A stretch of DNA of 64,000 nt from Endomychus coccineus (Eukaryota; Arthropoda; Insecta; Coleoptera; Endomychidae). Under the pieces are notes generated by a model. That model saw nothing but the letters and a program-made list of their open reading frames with translations, had not been told where the DNA came from and did not search any database. The position numbers were made by a program, and so were the translations under genes. Location: assembly GCA_958510875.1 (NCBI GenBank), contig CAUEHT010000002.1, positions 1,550,001 through 1,614,000 on the forward strand. Reading direction: 5' to 3'. The number at the start of each line of letters is the position of its first letter. Positions within the stretch are counted from its first letter, which is position 1. Below are positions 11,066-22,509 of this stretch, one piece after another.

Positions 11066-12220
11066 TTCAAACCGTTCTAATGAGGAGCCGATTGTGCTTA
11101 TTGCTGCAAATTACTGCAACCGATCAAGCAATAATGATGGAATGATTTTTGTTCTCGACTCCGGGGCTAGTAACCATTTTGTACAGGAAAGACTGGAACC
11201 TTACATGAACAAGGTCATAAATTCGGAAGACCCAATATCAATTCATATAGCAAATGGTCAGATTTTGGAATCAACAAAAAGTGGTGTGCTAACAGTTGAA
11301 TGCCAAGGTCAATTACTATCGATTGAAGCTTTAATTGTCCCAAAAATCAAGCATAACCTCATTTCAGCATCAAAAATCACCTCAAAAGGACATAAAATAC
11401 TGGTGGAGGAGGAACTCACCACTATTTCTGGACACAATTTCTCAATTACATGTGATAATCGTGATGGATTATATGTTTCACAAGTAGCCACGATCAGTGA
11501 AAAATGTAATAGTGCTATCGATGGTGAAGTGTGGCACAGGCGGCTCGGACATGCTTGCAAAGATGCTCTTCATCAGCTTGGATTGCCAAATCCAGAGAAA
11601 GTGTGTTCAACATGCATAGAAGCCAAAGGTACAAGATCATCATTTCATTTTAGTGAAAGAAAATACAGTCAGATCGGTGAACGTATTCATAGTGATGTAT
11701 GTGGACCTATAAAACCAAAAGCGGTCAGTATAGGCAAGTATTTCCAAGTAATAATCGATGATTTCACACACTTTGTGGTGATAAAAATTTTGAAGAACAA
11801 AAACGAAGCTGAGCAGAACTTGATCGATTACATTAATGAAATTAAAACTCAGCATAACACAAATGTCAAATACATTCGTTTGGATGATGGCGGAGGATTC
11901 ATTTCAAGAATCTTAAGGAGTTCGCCAGACACGGGAATTCGCTTGGAATACACCATCGCCCACAGACCGCAGATGAATGGGAAATACGAATGGATGAATA
12001 GGACACTGATATGGTACGATCGAAGATAATCGATTCAAAAATCGACAAAACCCTATGGGATGAAGCAGTGAAATTATCTGTGTACGAATCAAATAGAACT
12101 CCAACATCAGTGTTAAAGAAAGGTATAGCTCCATCACTCCTATGGTATTGTAGAAATGATATAAGTAAACCTCGCATATTCGGATGGTGTATTAACTTGC
12201 CAAAGGAAAATAAAATCTAA
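10938..12220 (+). pseudogene. Copia protease and integrase
   Basis: The protease active site is FVLDSGASNHF. The gag-pre-integrase zinc region reads EVWHRRLGHA with CSTC. The integrase core shows IHSDVCGPI, YIRLDDGGGF and the Glu region NGKYEWMNRTL. The frame breaks near 12,029 and resumes at 12,011 in another frame to 12,220. The segment is recognisable along its length, but the normal AER before MNRT is altered. Confidence 0.82.
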
Positions 12221-12399
12221 GCCAGGGCCAAGAGAACAATCATGGTTGGATATTGTGGTGGAGGGTATCGGCTGTGGTCACCAATTGAAAGAAAAATAAT
12301 TAAATTCACTTGAATGACTTCGAGGTGTATGCAGCCTACTGTTTACTATCACAGTCTAACGAACCGGAGACTTTCGAAGAAGCTATAGAGTCGAAGGAG

Positions 12400-13350
12400 T
12401 GAGTCGAGGTCATAAATCGTGAACTCGATTCTCATGAGGAGCTGCAGACCTGGGTTCCTGCAGTTCTTCCTCCCAACACCAAACCAATTGATATTCGCTG
12501 GGTGTTCAAATTGAAGGATGATGGTTCCAAAAAGGGAAGACTGGTGGCAAAGGGATTCCAGGTACCATTCGCAATTGGTAATGAATTCAGTTATGCTCCT
12601 GTGTAGACTTTCTACTGTAAGATTGTTGATATCAATTGCCGTACAAAGGGACTGGAAACTAAAGCAGATAGACATTGAAACAGCATTTTTAAATGGTACG
12701 TTAGGAGAAGAAATTTATATCAAGAACCCAATGGACCCAAGACGGATGCAAAATAACTTGAATTGAATCGTGCACTTTATGGTTTAAGGAGTGCACCAAA
12801 ATGTTGGAATGTAAAATTCAACATGACTATGAACGAATTGAAATTAATAAGATCCAAATACGATTTCTGTCTGTTCGTCAAGGACAATGTTTATCTTGTT
12901 CTTTTTGTGGACGATGCACTTATAATAGGTCCAGATCAAGCAGTGGAAGAACTGATGAAATATCTTTATGGCATTTTCAAAATAAAAATTACGGACAATG
13001 TATCATCATTTTTAGGGATGGAGATAAGTCGAGAGGCCAACGTTATGAAGATAACCCAGTCGAAAATTATCAATCGACTAATGAAGGAATTTAATATGGA
13101 AAATACTCGTAAAGTACATTCACCGATGGAAACAAATTTCAAGATTGATAAGGATAGCCCCCTACTGAAGTACCATATCGACGGCTGGTTTTCTCACTAA
13201 TGTACATCTCCCTTGTGAGCAGGCCTGATATAGCATACAGTGTTTCTTTTCTGAGTCGATTTCTAGACAAGCCAACAATGCAGACTTGGAAAGCCGCTAA
13301 AAGAATTTTAAGCTACCTTTATCTGATAATCTTGTGGGTCTCTGGACTCT
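12400..13350 (+). pseudogene. Copia reverse transcriptase
   Basis: RT motifs in order: QIDIETAFLNGTLGEEIYI (12660-12720), ALYGLRSAPKCWN (12768 on) and the active site VLFVDDALI, in place of YVDD. FLGMEISREANVMKI and a region like the start of RNase H (SRPDIAYSVSFLSRFL, 13220-13270) follow. Stops and shifts occur at about 12,606, 12,766 and 13,198. The reading fades at about 13,350. Confidence 0.82.
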
Positions 13351-13599
13351 ATAATGTAATGTTGTTATAACCGCGGGTTAGTTGGTGAGTTAGTTTTCTG
13401 ACATCCACCACAATTCGAACTTTCACTGTAACATATACGAGGACAAGAATAAAAATCCTCAAAAAATAAAACAGATGGAACCACATTCAAAAATCTCATG
13501 TGACATTTGTGATGTATCATCTTTGACTAGACGCATAAGAATTTCCAGACTGATATGTCATTCAGTTCTGTTTTGACACCCATCTTGAAAACTATAAAT

Positions 13600-14620
13600 A
13601 TGTAAAAGAGAATTTCGCGTCTTGATTAAAAATTATTTCTTGCATGGAAAAAACATTACGCAAACCAAAATATCGATTCTTAAGCATTATGCGGACCCTT
13701 CACCATCAATTGGGTCTATTCACAAGTGGTTTACTGATTGTCGTTGTGCTAGTATGACCGCAGAGGAAGCCGGACGTTCTGCTCGTTCAATTGAGGTTAC
13801 AACGCCAGGAATCGTAGATAAAATCCATGGTATGAAATTGAACGATCGACGAGTTGGAGTATACGAGATTTCTGAAGCTATGTGCATCTCAACTGAACGG
13901 GTACGAAACATTTTGCATGAATTTTGAATATAACAAAGCCATCTGCCAGATGTGTGCCATATTTTCTCTCTGTTGACAACAAGCGCGACCATGTGACAAC
14001 TCTAAGTGAGTGTTTGGCGATGATCAAGCTTGATAAACATAGATCCATCACAACACACCAAAGACTAAAGAACCGTCAAAACAGAGGACTTGTTCTAGCA
14101 AATGGCAACCGAAAAAGGCCAAAGTGGGTTTATCTACCAAAAAAAGCATGGCGACAGTTTCTTGGGATGCACACGGTATCTCCCATATCGATAACCTTGA
14201 AAAGAGTAAAACGATCATCGGCGTATATTATGCAGAGCTGTTGGATCGATTCGGCGTCAATTTGGAGCGAAAGCGGCAGCATTTGACAACAAAAAAAGCG
14301 CTCTTTCACGAAGACACCGCACATGCGCATAGGTACGCAGTCACAATGGCAAAATTGCATGAATTGCGCTACAAATTGGTTCATCATTCACCATATCCTC
14401 CAGATTCGGCCTCCTACGATTGTTATCTATTCTCAAACTTGAAGAAATGGATCGGTGGAAAGAGGTTTGATTTCAACGATTAGGACACCGCTGGAACAAA
14501 CGCCCATTCTAAAGGTTCGCCGAAGTCGTATTATTTGGAAGGGATCGGAAAATTTGAGAAACGTTGGACGGATTGCATCGGGTTATGAGGAGATTAAGTT
14601 GAGAAATAAAATAAGTTTTG
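13600..14620 (+). pseudogene. Mariner-family transposase relic
   Basis: The N-terminal helix-turn-helix region (KNITQTKISILKHYADPSP, SIGSIHKWFTDCR) and REIAEAL-like part (VYEISEAMCISTERVRNIL) run to 13,927. The catalytic part in other frames includes MATVSWDAHG (first Asp region), FHEDTAHAH (usually HDNAxxH), SPYPPDSASYDCYLFSNLKKW and a final KSYYLEG-like stretch. At least three frame changes are present. I could not fix the terminal inverted repeats. Confidence 0.82.
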
Positions 14621-14639
14621 ACCAAATAAATCATTTCTT

Positions 14640-15500
14640 GTTTAATGTTCCAATGACTTTTCACCTTGTCCTCGTTTATGTGTTTTACAGTGATTCTTTG
14701 ATAGATTTGCTGGAACTCAGAATCGCCAGTAACATGAACATTTCGTTGTTGGTATGGATTTGGTTACGTCATTTGATATTTTATCATCGGAATGCCTCCT
14801 TCTAAGTGTAAAGTATGTATTTTTTCAGAAACGATAAGGATAATATAGTGAGATCTGAATTGTGCCTAAAACTAACCAAATCTTCCAGAATTGTTGGAAT
14901 TATGTACTACATATGATGAACTCATTGAAATTCCATTACTACGTGAACACAGATTAAAATAGAATTGTTCTCTGAAATATTAGATTAATAGAATGGTTGA
15001 TTAATTGATTGTTATGTGATGATTTAATCAGTCAACGATCACTATAATTCGATTAATCCATATTGCCATCTACGTAAGGTAAGGAAGTATATGGAAGAAT
15101 GATAAAAATAGATGCAGCAAAGCCTACTGAAGGAAATGTGTTGTCTGAACTATTTTCCCCTGTTACTCTTACAATACTCATGAAATAGATGTTTCATATT
15201 TTATGTTGGAGTTTGAGATTGCCAACCGGTGATTGGCAACCACAACTTTTGTATCACACCCAAGACTGCTAATCTAATTGTGTATCACCTTCAAACCAAC
15301 GACTTTAATAATTCTAGTTGTTTTGTTGAAGAAGGTCTCTAAAAAGGAAATTAATGAGTATTTTGACTGAAATAACAGACCTAATTTTATTTTTACTAAT
15401 TCAATATATTTGGAAATGAAAATAACATGTTTCCAATGGAACTGTTGCACGACAATCATATATTTGACCCACACAATGTTTCAAATTCTTATTTTAAGAT
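14640..15500. other. No gene seen
   Basis: AT-rich spacer between the mariner relic and the viral repeat arrays. I see no coding pattern or clear repeat. Confidence 0.5.
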
Positions 15501-15519
15501 TCAATTGACACCTTACGTC

Positions 15520-15905
15520 ATCCAAGTGGATGCTTCGTGGAGGTGTCGCCACCACGTGACAATTGTCATGGCGGACCAAAAATACAGGCTGCTTCGTGGA
15601 GGTGTCGTCACCACGTGACAGCTGTCATGGCGGTCCAAAGGTACAGACTGCTTCGTGGAGGTGCCGTCACCACCGCATGACAGCTGTCATGATTGTTGAA
15701 GACTGCTATCACATGACAGGCGTGTGACGTCACAGCATAAAGATACAGACTGCTTCGTAGAGGTGTCGCCACCAGTTCGACTCGTTCAACTCGTGCGAAT
15801 CCAAGATGACAGGCTGCTATAACAGGGCAGACGTGCGACGTCACAGCATGAAGGTACAGACTGCTTCGTGGAGGTGTCACCACCAGTTCGACTCGTCCGA
15901 CTCTT
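15520..15905. repeat. 59-bp satellite array, copy 1
   Basis: Degenerate units of about 59 bp with the words GCTTCGTGGAGGTGTCG, CCACGTGACA and ATGACAGCTGTCAT. The same family runs in the opposite orientation at 31,500-31,915. It lies immediately outside the CACGTG array of a viral copy, so it is probably the outer part of that element's terminal repeat. Confidence 0.75.
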
Positions 15906-15909
15906 CTGA

Positions 15910-16130
15910 CTCGTACACATGTTTCATCTCGTGATTCAACACTCCGTCACTTGCTTCAACATTCAGACACATGTTCAGTTACGTGCTTCAATACTCAGAC
16001 ACGTGTTAAGCACGTGCTTCAACATTTAGACACGTGCTCTACTCAGTAATGTGTTGAGACACGTGCTTCAATAATCAGACACGTGTGAAGCACGTGCTTC
16101 AACATTCAGACCTATTTAACACATTTTGAA
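15910..16130. repeat. CACGTG tandem array, copy A
   Basis: Short units such as CACGTGCTTCAACATTCAGA, often joined as ACACGTGT. The CACGTG palindrome is the canonical bHLH E-box. The array lies just upstream of the ATPase promoter at 16,204. Confidence 0.8.
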
Positions 16131-16203
16131 ACTTGCTTTCGACAGAAGCGTATAAGTGCTTAACCCCGTGATCGGACATACACAATATAACATCATTAAC
16201 TAG

Positions 16204-16238
16204 TATATAAACAAATGCTTATTAACGTATGTTTTAGT
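16204..16238 (+). promoter_or_regulatory. TATA plus initiator, ATPase copy A
   Basis: TATATAAA at 16204-16211 and TTAGT with its A at 16236, a spacing of 32 from the first T. The same spacing is kept in four copies of this gene. Confidence 0.6.
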
Positions 16239-16264
16239 TTGATTCCAATGCTCCTCTAGTGATC

Positions 16265-16893
16265 ATGAAGATTGTTAAGCAAAAATACTCGTTGAACATT
16301 ATGAACTCAGGGTGAAGCATTGAGAATGTTGAATACCCATACGCCACATCTCTTCGCTGCCAAATACTCTGAGAACAATAATCTGTGATCCAAGTAATTG
16401 TGTGAAAACAAATGTAATGTTATCACCATTGTAAGATGCAAACGGCCTGAAATTTGAAAACGTGTACATATATTCAAAGTCTTCACACCAACCAAAACAC
16501 CACTTACTGGAGGAGACATTGAAGAAAATTGAGGGGCTTGGATATTTCCCTTGTACCGAATTCGACGATGTACTGCATGAGAAACAGGAGAAAATTCGTG
16601 CTTATTTTCCAAGAGGAAGACACAACTCAATTGATAGTTTATATCTTTGTCAGTCTTTTGCTAAATGTCCAAAACATGGATTGCGCGACAATGCCAATTG
16701 CTTGAATATTTTCAAACAGGATGAACTCAATTTGAAACATATATTCACCGATCATGTAAGTACCGACATGTCACTCGAGAAATTCAAAGAGATATATAGC
16801 GTATGTTGGAAAGATAAATATGGATTCCTTATGATAAACAAATACTGTGATATGAACAAAGGACGGTATCGCAAAGGTTTTGATCAACTATAA
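16265..16893 (+). pseudogene. Viral packaging ATPase, copy A (broken)
   Basis: Relic of the FtsK/HerA-type genome-packaging ATPase of Polinton-like viruses, which pumps DNA into capsids. ATG at 16265 opens MKIVKQ. Several stops and indels destroy the Walker A region (16,380-16,440), and a deletion removes the segment before FDDV. From 16,462 the frame is open and ends with the family's C-terminal part (FYLCQSFAKCPKHGLRDNA-like, KFKEIYSVCWKDKYGF). Homology with the other copies stops at 16,893, where unrelated DNA begins. Confidence 0.82.
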
Positions 16894-16894
16894 T

Positions 16895-18000
16895 ACTGGC
16901 CGGTTTAAGTTGGTACGCAAGTTACTAGAAAAGTCACTAGGAATATGCGATTTTCGACCTTATCGACGGTCAACTTTGGACACGACAAGCTAAATGAAGC
17001 GAGCGCAGCGAGCTCGAAAAATGATTGAAACGTTAACTTTGAACCTTTTAAAAGGTCGCGATAGCCCCGAACCGGGTCGAAAACTGTTTTGAAATAGTTA
17101 ATTTTCCGTAAATCGAATGACGTTCACGTGAGGAGCGCGTAGCTGGCGAGTTAGAAAAGTGAAAACTTTCTGTACCTAATACGGCTGTACGACAACTTTT
17201 CGCGTTCCGTTTTCGCTCCATGTCGTGAGATTTTCATCGGGGCCGTTGCATAGGCACATTGTCAGGTCCCAAAATATCGTTTAAATAGGAAAATTTAATT
17301 AAAATAGAAACGAGTACTCTCAAGTCTCAGCTATGCACGTCTGACGTGCGAAGCACCAAAGGGAATTTTCTAGCTACTAAAATATACGCGAAGCGGGTAA
17401 AAGCTAGCGGCCCATAGCAGAAAAGACTTTATTACAACTGGCGCCGCTCGCACGGGACAAGAAACGGCCTCAAATTAACAAGACCGAGGTAAAATGTATA
17501 AACTCTAACTGAAGCGTAGCGATCTCCTCGAGGCATTTGTCAAAATGTTTCCGTTCGTAACTAATTACATAGGACATCTGGCCTTCATGCAATTGTGGTT
17601 TTATACAATTCGAACCTTCTAATTTCGATAGGCCAAGTGAAAATCCCGGAGCCTCAAGCGCTAAAGATATCTGAGTGTTTAAACTTTCGTATAAAATTGC
17701 GAAATTTGGCATTCTTAGAAACGTCAAATTAATTAATCTGACACAAGAGTTGGGGATATTTTTATTCAAATCGATATAATACCAATTTTTGTCGTCCATA
17801 TTGCAAGATTTTCTCGGAAATTTTCCAAAATCGAAAACTAGGGCCTCTACCTTCAATTAAAATTCACCATTCGAAAGATCGTCATCGATAATGTTAAAAT
17901 CGAACCAAACTATAGTCCGAGACTAGCCCAAAAATGCCGCTAAGTAGCTTAAAATAAATCATAAAGATTTGACGTTGTTTGACGGTAACCTATGTAAGGA
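16895..18000. other. Unassigned segment of different composition
   Basis: This stretch has words like GAAGCGAGCGCAGCGAGC and fewer A/T runs than its surroundings. It contains one minus-strand open frame of 128 residues (17,470-17,856: SLALEAPGFSLGLSKLEGSN) that I do not recognise. It may belong to another repeat family inserted beside the ATPase relic. I see no terminal repeats. Confidence 0.3.
17470..17856 (-). CDS. Hypothetical ORF, 128 residues
   Basis: An open frame with mixed, protein-like composition (aromatic, charged and glycine residues) and no obvious low complexity. There is no recognised motif, signal peptide or membrane segment. It starts within the anomalous 16.9-18.0 kb segment. 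It could be part of an unknown retroelement or a chance frame. Confidence 0.2.
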   Translation of the reverse strand: MKVEALVFDFGKFPRKSCNMDDKNWYYIDLNKNIPNSCVRLINLTFLRMPNFAILYESLNTQISLALEAPGFSLGLSKLEGSNCIKPQLHEGQMSYVISYERKHFDKCLEEIATLQLEFIHFTSVLLI

Positions 18001-19500
18001 TTAAGTGATAACTCGCGAAGAGAACTGATTTCGGAGGTGTATGTATAATGAAACGATGTAGAAATAATACCAAGAGATCTTAAATAGCTATATACCGCTC
18101 AGAAACTCTCTAAATGGTCCATGGACGAAGGTATACTTCCTAGGGGTACAAGTACATTTCTACATCCTTGGAAGCTTTGGGGCACGAAATAGCATATATA
18201 TCGACTGTAGAATCTTTTCAATAAGCTATGCAACAAATCTATGGTCTTATTTCACAAAAATCTAACCTTATTCATAGTCTGGGAGTTATATGTAGTAAAC
18301 AACATGTCTCTAACTAAAAGTCAACAAAACTACATAAATAAGATATGAACGTGGGGCCCCATCTATTAAAAAACGTTCTAGAGGTATGTCTGAACAATGT
18401 GTAACAATAAGACTTTCCATATTTGATTTTAGAAATAGATAAATTGAGAATATCAATTATGGTGCCTACATACATATTCTTGCAACAAACTAAAGTACAT
18501 AGGGATTTTGAAAGAATAACAAAACGATTAAGAAAGGTATGTACATCATCTACGATATTAGTACAACTGATTTACTAAGGTACATAACAAGATAAGTGTC
18601 ATATTCTACAGTAAGCGTAGCATCTTCCAGTAGCAGCACGATCATTGGATTCACTCAGAATTACTTCAAATTCATAGTACAAGCCTTTCAAAGTACTCGA
18701 GTAATGTCACTATAGATACAATAAAGATATTTTCATATACATGTGTATGGTGTATTATGTTTTAGGATCTAAATTGTCAGTTCACATTTTCAACGTAGAT
18801 ACAACGTTATGATAGATACATATAATAGCATCTTTCAAGAATTCAATGCCAAATATGGATAAATTATATGGAATAAGAAAAGGAAAAGATGTATACAAGA
18901 GTGTTTCATATGTTTTTGGAAAGGAAGGAATTCTTAATGTTCAATTCACTCATTTCATAGGTACATATGACAGTTGGTGGAAAAATTTCACCATAACCAA
19001 TTGTATGGATGTTATATGCATGAAAATGATTATGAAAGTGTTGAACAATTAATTTGCTACCACAAGGTATACTTTCAACAAAGTATACATCATTTTATGG
19101 ATATTTTGATACATTAAGAGACGAAGGCATCCAAAGGATGAATCGTACAGTTTCAATACTTCAAATTGAACTTTGCTTATGCATATGTAACAAGAATCAA
19201 GGTAAGGGGAAAACTTAATAATGAAATGCTTCCTTTCACTTCATTATTCCTGGCATACATCAGATTCGAAGCTGTTTGCTTCCCCAACGGGTAGTAGATT
19301 TTGTATAACATAACTCCCTCTGAGACTATGTAGCATTCAAAATAGAGATGTTCAAACTTGATTGAGAGATGTACAAACAAAACACAATTGCATTTTGCAA
19401 GTTACTAATAGGAATAAATTCTGTATCTTTGTATTTATAACAAAAAGGGTAGATCGTACAGTTTTAATACTGGGAATTGGTTTTTACAATGGTTCTACTA
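18000..19500. other. No gene seen
   Basis: AT-rich DNA without recognisable coding sequence. A 68-codon frame at 18,846-19,052 has no motif and is probably chance. Confidence 0.4.
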
Positions 19501-19519
19501 CCGATATGTTTGAGAAATC

Positions 19520-20595
19520 CATGCCCAAGAAATGATAAAAAAATTAAGAGGCATTGTTTACAGAATGTGTCATTTAAAGAACATACTTAGTGTGCAGCAA
19601 CTAAAAATTCTGTATCACTCTTTTGTCGAGAACATTCTTAGCTAGGGCATAATTGCTTGGGGAGCAATGGGGAAAGTATTACATGATAAATTAAAGAAAA
19701 TGCAAAAAAAGATATTAAAAATAATCTACAATAAAATTAGAATGGTTTCAACTGAGGAGCTGTTCAGAATTTCATATGTGCTCGACATTAAGCAACTGTA
19801 CGCTAAACAAATTTTATTACATCTTAAAAATAATGAAGCATTGAAAATACCATTGAACGTCAATTATAATACTAGATCTACCACATCCATTAACATACAA
19901 ACCCCAAGATGTCATAAAACGATAATGCAAAGTACATTTACATATTTAGGGCCAAGACTTTGGAATCAACCACCAGCAGAGTTAAAAAATGTCAACGGAC
20001 CTACTAAGGCCTTTAAAAATAAAATAAAAAAACATATCTTACAGAAAGGATTTCATTTAGATAAATACCGTTTTACATTATATTAATTCTGCTTAATAGT
20101 TTTGCTAGAATCCAATTATTATTGTTATTGGTGCTAGACTCTTTTACTTAATCATAACATATATGTTAAACTCTGTTTATAAGTTCCCTAAATTTTTACT
20201 TCAAATCACTAATAAACCACTCATTCCCTCACTTAATTTTTTTTTTTAATTTCTCATACGCTTTTTGAATTTTTGTTCTGATCCTCAATAATTGGTCTAC
20301 TTATTTACCTACTTATTTAATTATCTATGTATTTATGTATGTATAGGTATACGTTTTGTTTATATCTGGTTGTTATATTGCTAAATACTAATTAATGGTA
20401 CTTATCCTAACTTTTTACAACTCTATTCCCATAAAACAAAATCCAATGAGAATTTACATGGGATTCCAATGTTTCTTTTATTTTACAAATGTCACATAAA
20501 CTACTATACTTAATGCAATTATCTCTCTTATTGTAAATTTATTGTATCTTACAATAAGGTAAAATAAAAATTATTCTTATTCTATTCTTATATTT
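19520..20595 (+). mobile_element. 5'-truncated non-LTR retrotransposon fragment
   Basis: Only the region after the reverse transcriptase catalytic core remains. It reads LKILYHSFVENILS and GIIAWGA, then an open frame at 19,667-20,086 (KKMQKKILKIIYNKI, STFTYLGPRLWNQPPAEL), typical of LINE C-termini. A 500-base 3' UTR ends in an AATAAAAATTATTCTTATTC tail near 20,565-20,590. The truncation and tail fit target-primed reverse transcription. Confidence 0.78.
19667..20086 (+). pseudogene. LINE reverse transcriptase C-terminal remnant
   Basis: The 139-residue frame continues the RT thumb/C-terminal region. It lacks the catalytic motifs because of 5' truncation. The stop before 19,667 (TAG in the FVENILS region) is a further lesion. 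Confidence 0.72.
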
Positions 20596-21560
20596 AACCA
20601 AGAAGGGGTGCAGGTTCTCCCTCGATTATTTGAAGTGTAGCTATTTGCTTGATACCACAGAAAATAGGGGGTATAGTTACAAATTTGCAAATAACATTGT
20701 TTGATTTCAAGGTGGGTTCAAGACATATGAAAATCCAATAACCCATAAAAGAGTTCACATTGTGTATAAACTATAACACTGTGAATAATCACCCTTATCC
20801 ACTAAGAATACTATTAAAATACTGAGGACCTTTCGACTAGCAGCATGCACCATCAGAGTTGGAAGCTCCTCTGTACTTTTAACAGTTCTTTTACGGGATA
20901 AGGTTGATTATTTCTTATTTATATTTGAATGTTATATCGAATTACGTTATGAGAAGTAAAAACCTTCCTACATACTGGTTCTATTTAGGTTCTTTCTTTA
21001 CTGGGAAACTTTTCCAAACAATAAGTCACAACCAAAAGGGGGTGGGGTAATTTTCTTCGATTACTTGAATAGTAATGTATGTTACTCCATATGAGATGAG
21101 AAAATCATTGATTTAAGTATTATATAGGTAGGTACTTTTTAAAGAAATAGAGTTACCCTTCATTCAAATGATTAATTAAATTTCTATTTTCTTTGTATGA
21201 AGTTGAATGATTCAAAGACACCTTTCACTTTTGAAAAAGTTGATAAGAGTTGCAAACGTTTCCAAATAATATATCACAACCAGGAGAGGGTGAGGTATTC
21301 TCCATCGATTACTTAAATAGTAGGCTATATGTAACTTCAGAAAAGAGAGGAGTATAAGAATAAGAATACCTAAGAATATGTTTATTGAAACTAAAACTGG
21401 TATCACGTGAATACAGGAAAATAGACACCTAAACGCCAAGAGGTTTGTATTGTGCCGTATAATTTATTACAACAGTACAGTAGATAATTGAATATTATAT
21501 ATTACGATTTATTAGTCAGATAATAAATATAATTGATATTTCGAGTGAGCAATATAACAA
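20596..21560. other. Spacer with dispersed short repeats
   Basis: A motif of the type GGGGTG..GGTTTTCT, followed by TCGATTACTTGAATAG, recurs near 20,605-20,650, 21,030-21,090 and 21,270-21,335. A related repeat (GATTCAAAGACA and AAAGTTGCAAA) recurs at 21,205, 23,050 and 23,275. No gene is seen. Confidence 0.4.
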
Positions 21561-21563
21561 TAA

Positions 21564-22492
21564 TTAAGAAACGCTGAGACAACTCACAAATATGTGGGCG
21601 TTATCAATGAGATAAGTATAGACTTCATATTTGAATCTTTTAACATCATTATTAATTGATCTCAATGCTAACGGAAGTTTTTTATAGACTTTTGATCCGT
21701 TGAAGGAAATACTATTTTGACATTTTCTTTTGGCGAATTTATTAATTTTGATTTCTTCATTGTAAGCTGCTCTTGTGTGATAGGCATGATCTATGCACTT
21801 AGTTTCCACTTTTAGATGCATGTAGATTAGACATTGATATATGTAAAGGGTTGTTACTTTTAGCACATTCAATTGTTTGTATAAAATATCCGTAGAAAAT
21901 CTTTTACATTTGTTTAATATTATTTTTAAGACGTAATTTTGTACAACATTAAGATGTTCCATTGCATTTTTATATAGACCCTCCACGCTTCGATGCCATA
22001 TTTCAATAAAGATTCCACCAGAGCTTTGTATATATTTTTAAGCATACGCATGTATTCTCTTATTTGGTAAAATTTAGAAATTAGTTTTCTTACTTTGCTT
22101 GCTAAATGTTCTACTTGAATATTCCACCTAAGATTTTTGTCAATGATTATACCAAGATATTTAATGTGGTCTGCAGCTTGTATGTAATTTTCACATTCAC
22201 AGTTCGTATGGATGTATAGTTTGTTTACGTTATTGCATTCACTAACGTTCGTGATTGAGAAACTTATGAATTTAGTTTTATTTGAATTAAGGGTGAGTTT
22301 GTTTGATTGTAACCAGCAATTCACAGTACTAAGACCACATGTAGCTTCATTCATGAGTGAATGTGAATATCTATCACTGAATATAATAACTGTGTCGTCA
22401 GCATAGTTTATCAGTTTTGCATCAATCGGGAGGCTCCCTATCGAATTTATATAAATTAATAACAATATTAGTAGTATAGTTGCGTATATCAT
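21564..22492 (-). pseudogene. LINE reverse transcriptase C-terminal half
   Basis: There are two overlapping frames. The first (22,492-21,926) contains the catalytic YADD box, the YLGIIID motif and the LVESLLKYGIEAW motif. The second (21,986-21,564) has VLKIILNKCKRFSTD and FNGSKVYKKLPLALRSI. The change of frame near 21,960 is a single lesion. The fingers, palm start and endonuclease are absent. Confidence 0.78.
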
Positions 22493-22500
22493 TGTCCATT
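21564..22500 (-). mobile_element. Non-LTR retrotransposon fragment, minus strand
   Basis: A second, different LINE fragment in opposite orientation. It begins just before the RT active site (INYADDTVIIFS) and runs through HIKYLGIIIDKNLRWN and YKALVESLLKYGIEAW to a C-terminal frame ending at 21,564. Both ends are cut. Confidence 0.8.
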
Positions 22501-22509
22501 TCAGTTATG

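Larger units (their letters stand above)
10188..13350 (+). mobile_element. Ty1/Copia retrotransposon, decayed and 3'-truncated
   Basis: It starts at a copia-type primer-binding site, GGTTATGGGCCCAG (10188-10201), which matches an internal part of initiator tRNA-Met. The sequence before it, with AATAAATCAATAAAG near 10122, is probably the 5' LTR, but its start is unclear. Gag, protease, integrase and reverse transcriptase follow in copia order with several stops and shifts. RNase H is cut off near 13,350, and no 3' LTR is seen. Confidence 0.85.

Noticed and set aside
14455..14805. A 116-codon plus-strand frame
   Set aside because: Its first part is the mariner transposase end in a mixed frame. 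The rest is spacer.
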